Source: Lunularia cruciata (lineage: Eukaryota; Streptophyta; Marchantiopsida; Lunulariales; Lunulariaceae). From it: 64,000 nt of DNA. The translations under genes and the position numbers were made by a program. A model generated the notes under the pieces. That model was not told where the DNA came from, did not search any database, and saw only the letters and a program-made list of their open reading frames with translations. The number at the start of each line of letters is the position of its first letter. Position 1 is the first letter of the stretch. Shown here one piece after another: positions 56,500 through 64,000 of the stretch. Location of the stretch: positions 45,423,493 through 45,487,492 of the forward strand of contig OX419759.1 of assembly GCA_948567375.1 (NCBI GenBank). The letters run 5' to 3'.

Positions 56500-59086
56500 T
56501 TTAACACATGTATTATATTATAATCGAAAAAATTATAATTTGGCCCATTGCATTTCAGATGGAGCGCCAGCATTCGTGTTTGATACTACGCACTACCGAA
56601 AGACACATATCAAATCAGAAAGTCAAGGTAGAACGAATACAAAGCACCGCGTTACAGGACCGAGCATCCGGCCGATTCAGGTCGCTGAAACGCGATATGA
56701 AAGGGCCGGATACTACGCTGCGGAGTCTAGCATCCCAAATTCACATAGTAAACTTCATGTATATATTTTTATTTATTATATTTCCACGTACATAGTTTTA
56801 TCTCACCCTTGTACGGCTTGATGGGGTTTCATGGTATCTACGCGATCCGCCCTTCTCTCTTTATATTCACTATTTAATATCCGTGAGCCGAATGGATTAG
56901 AGGATTACACGAGAATAAAGTAGTGACGTGATGACAGCAGAAGCGACACAGATATCGATGGGTCTACTTGTTATGGGACACGAATTGGAAAGCTTCACTG
57001 ATAAATATTGGTTTGGAACGAGTGTACCTGCCTCAAGTCAAAAGGTTTTTACACCGGGTCCAATGCGGTCGACATTTATATCATCAGAATCATCATGCTG
57101 AAATTCGATGAAGTCACAGTCTGTTTTATATGATATCCATGGTCAAAGGATGAATGATGTACATCAATGTGCTCCAGTCCATTTCCACTGTATATACACA
57201 AACCACTCAGAACTTATCGAAGTCATTGGTTAAGTATAGGACGGCCTACGTAGTAAGCCGGCCATCACATACATATAGATCAGATTAGACATATGTACTG
57301 GAGCTTCATACAATGCTGTAGTATACGGGTGCTGAAAAACGTGATTATGTATCAGCGCATGCAACGATCGTGGATGATCTAGAGATTATGACATCTTTGC
57401 AGCCCTGGACAACAGTGGCGTTGGTCCTATCAGATCGGCTAACAGCTTTACAGGTGACATCTTTAGTCTGCCATTTGTGAATGTCATCACCATCAGCCTC
57501 CAGAAATACCGTTCTAGCTAGACAATCGTTTCTAGGACAGTCTGCATGATCATTTCAAACGTATGCTTTGGTGAACGACCTTTTGTTAGATTGTTCAATG
57601 TTCTTTCGAAGTGCAGATGGAATGCATGATCATTGTTGATTTTACAGGTAAAGAGTTTCTAGATCATGGCCTACGGCGACTTACGCTGATCAATCAAGAC
57701 TCTACCCTGAGATTGATATACACGTTCAAATAAGGAAAGGTGCTAGGGAGAAAACCGACATCCATACCAGACGGTGTGGAGAGCTTCTTCAGATACGTGG
57801 TTTTCTACAAAGCGGATCTGCAACAAACTGTATAGATCGTAACGGTATTGGGATGATACGATTATATTATGGATACCCAAACATGAGGGTCTGGAATTCG
57901 CAAAAAATGGTTGTCACGTATCAATACATGATCGTACAAAATTTCCACAAGCTCCATTGCCCGTGTGGGCCAAGAGATAGAACGCAAAATGCCACATCAG
58001 CGAGGATCTCATATCAAATTTGTGAAAGCGATAACGTGATAAATATTGAAGTCCACTCTACTGTTGAAGAACGTGATATTCTTCTGTAGTTCCTGGTTTT
58101 CGGAGGTTTATGCATGATCCACCGGCCGGTCCGCATAACGGAGTCTCCGCTGCTTTTGAAGAGCCAATCTACTTATCAAGGAAGAAATGAGTAACAAACT
58201 TATCTGTAAATGCTATCGGTGTTAAGTTTTAATGTGTAAGGTTCCATGTTAATATGGAAATCAGTGAAGTCTGAACTTTGGGACATTCATTGTACGTTCT
58301 CATGAGATTGGGTTCGATTTCAGACTAACCAGCATCAGTGTCAATCTCAGTTGTTCAGCTGATGTAGTTCTCAGTCCAAATCGACGGTTTGTCCCAAACG
58401 TCTACTCAAACGAAACAACCTGATGGTAACGGTTTGCAACGTGATCAGATCGTAACAAGAGATAAAGAACAAAATTTGAATCAGAATAGGACCTCTACCA
58501 TAGAGTCTACAAAGGATTCAATAAATACCCCATCCTCATATGGACTGACGTACTCTGTCAGATAATTCAAGCGGACCTTCACGAACACACCCAATATGAG
58601 TATCGGCGTTCATCATCCCCAAAGTGAAGATGCGGGCCCTTGAACCATGAAGCTCGATTCCCATGGTGCAAATCTCTCGTTGCGCGGCATCGCACATCCG
58701 TTTCTTCGGCAGTCGCCGTAGCCGAAATTCATATTTCGGCAAATGGGAATATAAACGAGAATACAACCCGTTGATCCCCGGTCGGTAACATGACAAGACG
58801 AAAGGGGCATTCAAAACAAAATCTTCATTTCTCGTAACTGGGTTAATAACCGTTAGCACCTTTCACAAGGGAAGTGCCTTCAAGTTGAAGATCGATGAAA
58901 AAGATGACGGCATTGAAAGGTCCTGAAGCTCGTGAATATAGTTGAATTATAGTTGAATAGTTGAATTATGAAAATCAAGGATCAAATTGTTGCCATTGCG
59001 TATTTATATTTTTAGATTATCAATTAGAGTAAGTTTTAATTTTTATCGTGAGAGACATTCTAATTTCAAGCCTCATTGCAACTGAA
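56500..59086. repeat. Block Y, longer relative of 48390-49270
   Basis: The block shares collinear islands with 48390-49270: the GGGCCGGATA and GTCTAGCATCC site (56695-56740), AATAAAGTAGTGACGTGATG (about 56916), CAAACATGAGGGTCTGGAATTC (about 57881) and TGAAAATCAAGGATCAAAT near 58970. The stretches between these islands are missing in the shorter copy. The minus-strand frame 58859-58536 (107 codons) is GC-rich but unrecognised. It immediately precedes the third copy of repeat X. Confidence 0.55.
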
Positions 59087-62000
59087 TGTCTTTATGCCAA
59101 GTTTCATAGTTTTACATGAAGTAATACTCTCAACCACGCTTCGACCTTGAGAAAAGTCCCTTTTTCTGTTTCCAAATATCAGTTGTTACATCATTTGGAA
59201 TTTAGAGCAAAGAAGGATGTATGGATTGTCTTTTGATAGAAATTTCAAAAACTATACACTCGATTTCTTAAGGTTCCAGGTTGAAAGTAAGAATCACGAA
59301 TCACGAAGTAAGAATCACGAATCCATACAATTCATGATGGAAAAGGAAGAGATCAAAAGAGAGTAGAGCGTCAAATAAGGGTTACCCTGATCGACACTCG
59401 TCTCAAGTGCAGTCACCCTATTTTATTGCCTCAAGAAAAAGAGTACAAAACTAGAACGAGTTGAGGTTGTTCTTCCCACGTGGAAGTAAATCTCAAATGG
59501 AATTGGATCAAACCTCTTAAATCTCAAACGTGAGGACTGCTTAAGGCTTGAGTAGTAACCCGGCCTTCATATTCACTTAACCCAATAACCCAAACGGCCT
59601 CCAAATTCCTCCAAGGCACACCTTGGCAAAGAGTATCTACTGAAAGGGAGTTGCACCTTGAATCAGATACATGGATTGGTGACATGTTAGTGAACTCCAC
59701 CCCTTTCAATTTCCCCTAGATGACCGCATTGTCTACCATAGAGGGGGGGCTGACCATTCTTTGAGGCCTAATTCAGCCATTTAGGCCTCCCAAATTGGCT
59801 TTGAAGTTTCTAGTATGTTTTAGACCTCTGCACTATTACTGAAAGTACAATTTTGGTAACATGTCTATATGATCCATTTAGACCATCATATCAAATATCC
59901 TTCAAAATATTACCATGACAATTTCCACCTCTAGATAATAGCTAATGGTATTACATGAAAGGTGGAGAAGCAATAAGAAGAAGAAGAAGTCTTCACAAAG
60001 GTTACTATTTTTCATTCATTTGAGTTCCTCTAGTAGTTTCTCTTTTTCAAGGTCATCTTCATCTTAAGATGAGTGGGAGCACCAAAGAGAGAAAAAAGGA
60101 CGAGGAAGAAATAAACTTATGGTAGCTCCAAAGGCCTTTGAGAAAATGGACAATAAGTTGGAGGAGCTCATAAAGATTTCTTACTTTAAAGTCAACATAG
60201 TTTAAGGAAACGAATGAATTAAATTACCTTCATACTCATCTACATAAATTTGGTATAGTACCTGCAGTATACTAGGTTATGCCAATACTAAGTGTTTAAC
60301 AACTCTGCCACCATATCTTGTATAAAAGATTGATTAGGTTCTTGTTTGAGAAACATAAGAATATTTTGTGGAAAAAGAGGAATCAATGTTTATGGTTCAA
60401 AAGGTTCCTAGTACTATTTCCTATTTAACATGTCTCATTAAGGTATGTGCCAAGAGATTAATGCTAGTATTTTTCCATGGTGAAGGATCATACCACCAAG
60501 ATGAATTTGAATCATCAAGCCTATTCCAATTTTAGAGCTCTTAGGCATTGTGCACCGAAGTGAATGGAACCCAAAAGCAAACTTGTTATATAAATCTATG
60601 TTTGAATTGTAAAGCACTATAGCAAGTTGTTCCTAACTATCCTCAACCACCACCATGAAGAGACTAGGTTTGGTTTGTTCATATGTCATCGTCAACAAAG
60701 GTGGATACAACATGCATTGTGTAACTATTGAAAAAATTGGATCTACACCAATTGCATTAATTGAGAGAGGGGTTTTATTTGACCAAGAGAATCAGCATGT
60801 CCAGACAAGGTCAAGGAAGAAGACAGAAAAATTAGTATTCTCTTCAGATTCTTCCTCACCTTCAAAACCAAAGGTTTGACAATGAGAGAAAAAAGACATA
60901 TTCTTAAAGAAAGAGAATAATATCAAGGCAAAGATTAACTAAATCATACTTAAAGATGCCAAAAATTAAATCACAAACACTTTTCAGAAATTAGAGCCAC
61001 CAGATTCATCTCAACCTTGTTTCCTTGCAAATATTCAAGGAAAATTGAAATGCTCTTGCAGGAGAAGACAAGTAGAGCATTGACCAAAAAATTGGCTACA
61101 AGTATGTCTCCAAAAGGGCTCCCACCCATTACAATTCTCAAATAAAAAACAGTTTTGTTGAGTTCTATGCCAAGGGTAGTTATAACAAAGGTGGGTAGCT
61201 CAAAGGACGAAGAAAAGGTGGAGAACAACAAAAGACCATCATATATTTACCAAGGGTTCTAAAATATAATGTTGTTGTTGATTGAGTTTCCACAAAGCTA
61301 AATGTCTCCTTTAAGCAATTTCAAGAGTTGTACAAAAAATAACTCACTTTTGCTCTCAAATGAATCAAGTGTGCAAGGAGGACGGAGTTACCTACTGCCT
61401 TTTAAAAAGAGTAAGACTTGCATTCACCATAAATCAAAGTGGAGATTTCAAGTTGTGTCATAAAATTGGTTAGTATTGATGTGGGATCAATTTTTAATGC
61501 AATGATAGAAGATTTTACTCATAGATTATTGGAATTGAAATTGATTCCTTGCATCTTACATTTTGTGGATCAAACCCTAAGCAGATGTTTAGGACAACTC
61601 TCCAATATAGTAACCACTATTGGTGGAGTTCCCTTTAGGTTGAGCTATGTTGTTCTTTGGCTGGTCATGAAGATAGGGTATCCATTACTAATTGGACACC
61701 TTGGTTACATGGTGCTCATATGAGCACAATTGATACTAGCACAAGCTACGGTATGAAGGTCCTTGGAAATCAAACCAAGATTTTATCATGGTGTCTTGGA
61801 AGACAATACCACATATTGGGAAAATGTAGTTGTCTAAAGAAGGATACATGCCTATCTTTTGATCTGTCTTTGCAAGAAGATACTAGAACCATTTTTTGAG
61901 TGTTATGAGATAGAGGAAGATGAGCTAGAAGGGAGTTGCAAAGCTGAAGACACTATTGTCTACAAAGATGAACAATGGCAAAATTTGGTTATGTTAGGAA

Positions 62001-64000
62001 TGAGCATATGAGTCATGTGAAGGGTATTATAAATCCTAACAAGTTCCAAGACCTATTCCTAGAGGAAACAAAGGTCTTGAAGATTTCAAAGGATGTGTAT
62101 TTGGATGAATACAAAGACTATGGATCTATGTGGAATACCAACGACATTCCTTGGAAAACTAAATTAGAGTATATATCACGCTTTTTTAAAATTAGATGCA
62201 TTCACAAGAAGCATGATCATCCCCTACCATTTACAAATGTTATTCTTGATCAAGTGATCGGTTATGCTTTTTATAACTTCTTGGATGGCTTTTGAAGATA
62301 CAATCAAGTATCCATTCATGAAGAAAGTAAGAAAAAAATCACCTTGACAACTGATTGAGGTATGTATGCATAAAATTATATGTCATTTGGCCTTTGTAAC
62401 ACACCTACAACCTCCCAATACAGGACCAATATGATATAAAAAGACTAGCTTGGATCACCAAGTTAGCATGGGTTGTAATAATTGTAGTAATGTAGTAAGG
62501 TTGTTCTCATAATTTGCCTTTCTCTCTTTGGGAACACAACAAGGTGCCTATTTGTGGAGCCTATAGATCAAAGGTTATAGATAAATCTGTCCTACTAGTT
62601 TGAGCATGCATGGAATACAACCAAGAGAACTCTTCACTATAGGTTTTGGTATTCTTGCTATCAAGTAGGGTAGTAATGGGCAACCTAACTTATTCTCATA
62701 GCATGCACTCCTAGTCGATTGGTCATCACCCTAGCATTAAAAAGGAGAAATAAATTGCATTCTTACAAGGAAAGAACCTAAGTGCAATGCCCCCATACCA
62801 ATCCAACCAACTAGGTGTACAAACAAGCATGCAAGCATAGAGAATATCCAATCACAAGAATTCAACAAGAACTCTCCTTGCTTTTGTTGGAAATGAGGTT
62901 CAAAGCCTTCATTTTGTGTTTTCAAGCCAATTTCAACTTGTACTCCAAGCTTCCTCCTATCTATATTTTAAATTTCAACCAACATCTCACTTTTGATAGC
63001 TCCAACTTCAATTGACCAGATCTGATTTGAGATAGATAAAAAACCGTAACATTTCTTTATCTTAGCACTATAATCACTTTGTCTACTCTCTAGCCCTTTT
63101 AATACATCATGAAATGTTTCACATAGCTCTCCAAATTTTTTATCTTGTGGTCCTTGGTATGAATTTTACCCCCCTTGAATCAAACTTTGATATCTCTCAA
63201 AAGATTTACTCAAATTACTCAATTTCAGTCTCCAAACTATAGCCTATTCACTCCTCTATCCAACCATAGTCTGTTCTCCTTGACTGCCCTCCCCAAACTC
63301 CTCTGGTCCTTCAAAGCTCCATACTTCCCCTCTTGTACCCAATTTGTTGCAATTTTGTTATTTAGTTCTTTCACTTTTTGACAAATGTGCCCCACAACTC
63401 CATCTTGAAGGTTATGAGAGAATTTAGATTATACTTCATCTCTAAAAGTACATCGAATGTCAAATACTAGATTAAATCATAAGTAAACACTAGAAGGAAG
63501 ACAAGATCCAAGTTTTTCATCATCTACTCCATGAATACCAACCCGAAACATGCCACCATCCAATCCCCTCAGCCATCACAATGCAGAATCTAAAATCTGA
63601 TGAGAAAAGGATTTGGGACAGGCAAATCGGGTCCATGGTACATCTCTTGCTCAAATTCTTCCTCTCACACTCTAACGTTCTCTCTTTGCTACAACTCTCA
63701 ACATCCTCCTCTCGCTCTAGATTCATCAAACTAAAATATATCTCCCTCTCTCCACTCTCCACCATCTATATACACAAGATCACTCAAAGAGGACAAGACC
63801 ATAATCCATGTGGCCCATCTTGTACATATATATTGATTGTTCACATGGCAATAACTCATCCATAAGATCTGTCATACAACCTATTCCATCTTCATGGAGA
63901 TAAACTACACTAGTTTACTTTTTCATGGGTTATAAAAACCACAACACTATAGCCTGCATTGTGCTTAGAATTTTTTTCATTAAAAGAGTTATTTATTTGC
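59087..64000 (+). repeat. Repeat X, right copy (continues past the window)
   Basis: The copy is collinear with 1-3490 and then with 15060-16100, without the G1/G2 insertion and without 3490-15060. Plus-strand remnants at 60655-60879, 61439-61723, 61657-61899 and 61975-62295 are longer than in the left copy. An extra 110-base stretch near 59530-59640 is absent from the left copy. The offset to the left copy is 59086 bases at its start. Confidence 0.75.
62190..62430 (+). pseudogene. Ty3/gypsy reverse transcriptase fragment in repeat X (right copy)
   Basis: One frame reads HDHPLPFTNVILDQVIGYAF, YNFLDGF, stop (TGA), RYNQVSIHEESKKKITLTTD, stop (TGA), GMYA, stop (TAA), NYMSFGLCNTPTTSQY. This is the palm entry of Ty3-type RT (HPLPF.D..L, FLDG.SGY.Q, TF..P.G..AY..MPFGLCNAP.TFQ). 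The upstream frame from 61975 (AKFGYVRNEHMSHVKG...) belongs to the same protein but is not assigned. The element is dead on the plus strand. Confidence 0.82.

Noticed and set aside
1-64000. CRISPR arrays, bacterial operons or organelle insertions
   Set aside because: No regularly spaced repeats, no prokaryotic gene organisation and no stretch recognisable as plastid or mitochondrial DNA; the genes are spliced and nuclear in type.

Overview
This window is nuclear DNA from a land plant. The evidence is two intron-style plant genes (a secreted class III peroxidase and a LOB-domain transcription factor) sitting in a sea of decayed Ty3/gypsy and Ty1/copia LTR retrotransposons. The AT-rich composition, long repeats, heavy C-to-T type decay and several layers of nested insertion suggest a large, repeat-rich genome. 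A non-flowering lineage (gymnosperm, fern, lycophyte or bryophyte) seems likely to me, but I cannot fix the species.

Layout. Positions 1-3785, continuing at 14805-19000, are one copy of a long decayed repeat (called X here) that carries a dead plus-strand Ty3-type reverse transcriptase. X is interrupted by a minus-strand chromovirus G1 (3786-14804, target duplication ACCAA). G1 is itself split by a second member of the same family, G2 (7304-12938, target duplication CCCTT). Their LTRs carry dense arrays of heat-shock-element-like GAAnnTTC units next to the TATA box. At about 19645-29368 lies G3, a minus-strand Ty3/gypsy element with a remarkable polyprotein: gag, protease, a DNMT3-like cytosine-5 DNA methyltransferase, reverse transcriptase, RNase H, integrase and a C-terminal PHD finger. 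Next comes a copia remnant C1 (about 29880-32560).

From about 32.6 to 47.5 kb is a gene-bearing island. It holds the class III peroxidase (four coding exons, 35364-37182, with a probable 5'UTR intron) and the LOB-domain gene (minus strand, 43210-42605, possibly with a second exon to 42127), otherwise intergenic DNA with a tandem duplication and a 26-bp-stem hairpin. From 47503 a second partial copy of X appears (to 52030). It is joined by a microhomology deletion to a second copia copy C2 (52030-55472), which contains an exact 18-bp-arm palindrome absent from C1. After a unique-looking block (56.5-59.09 kb, whose shortened relative lies at 48.4-49.3 kb), a third copy of X starts at 59087 and runs off the end; it matches the window from base 1.

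How it works together. The two host genes look unrelated to each other. The most notable content is G3, a retrotransposon whose own polyprotein joins a DNA methylation writer to a histone-reader-type finger. This copy is broken: the motif IV PCQ reads PC-stop, and there are several other stops and frameshifts. The architecture is still readable and deserves a genome-wide search for intact relatives.
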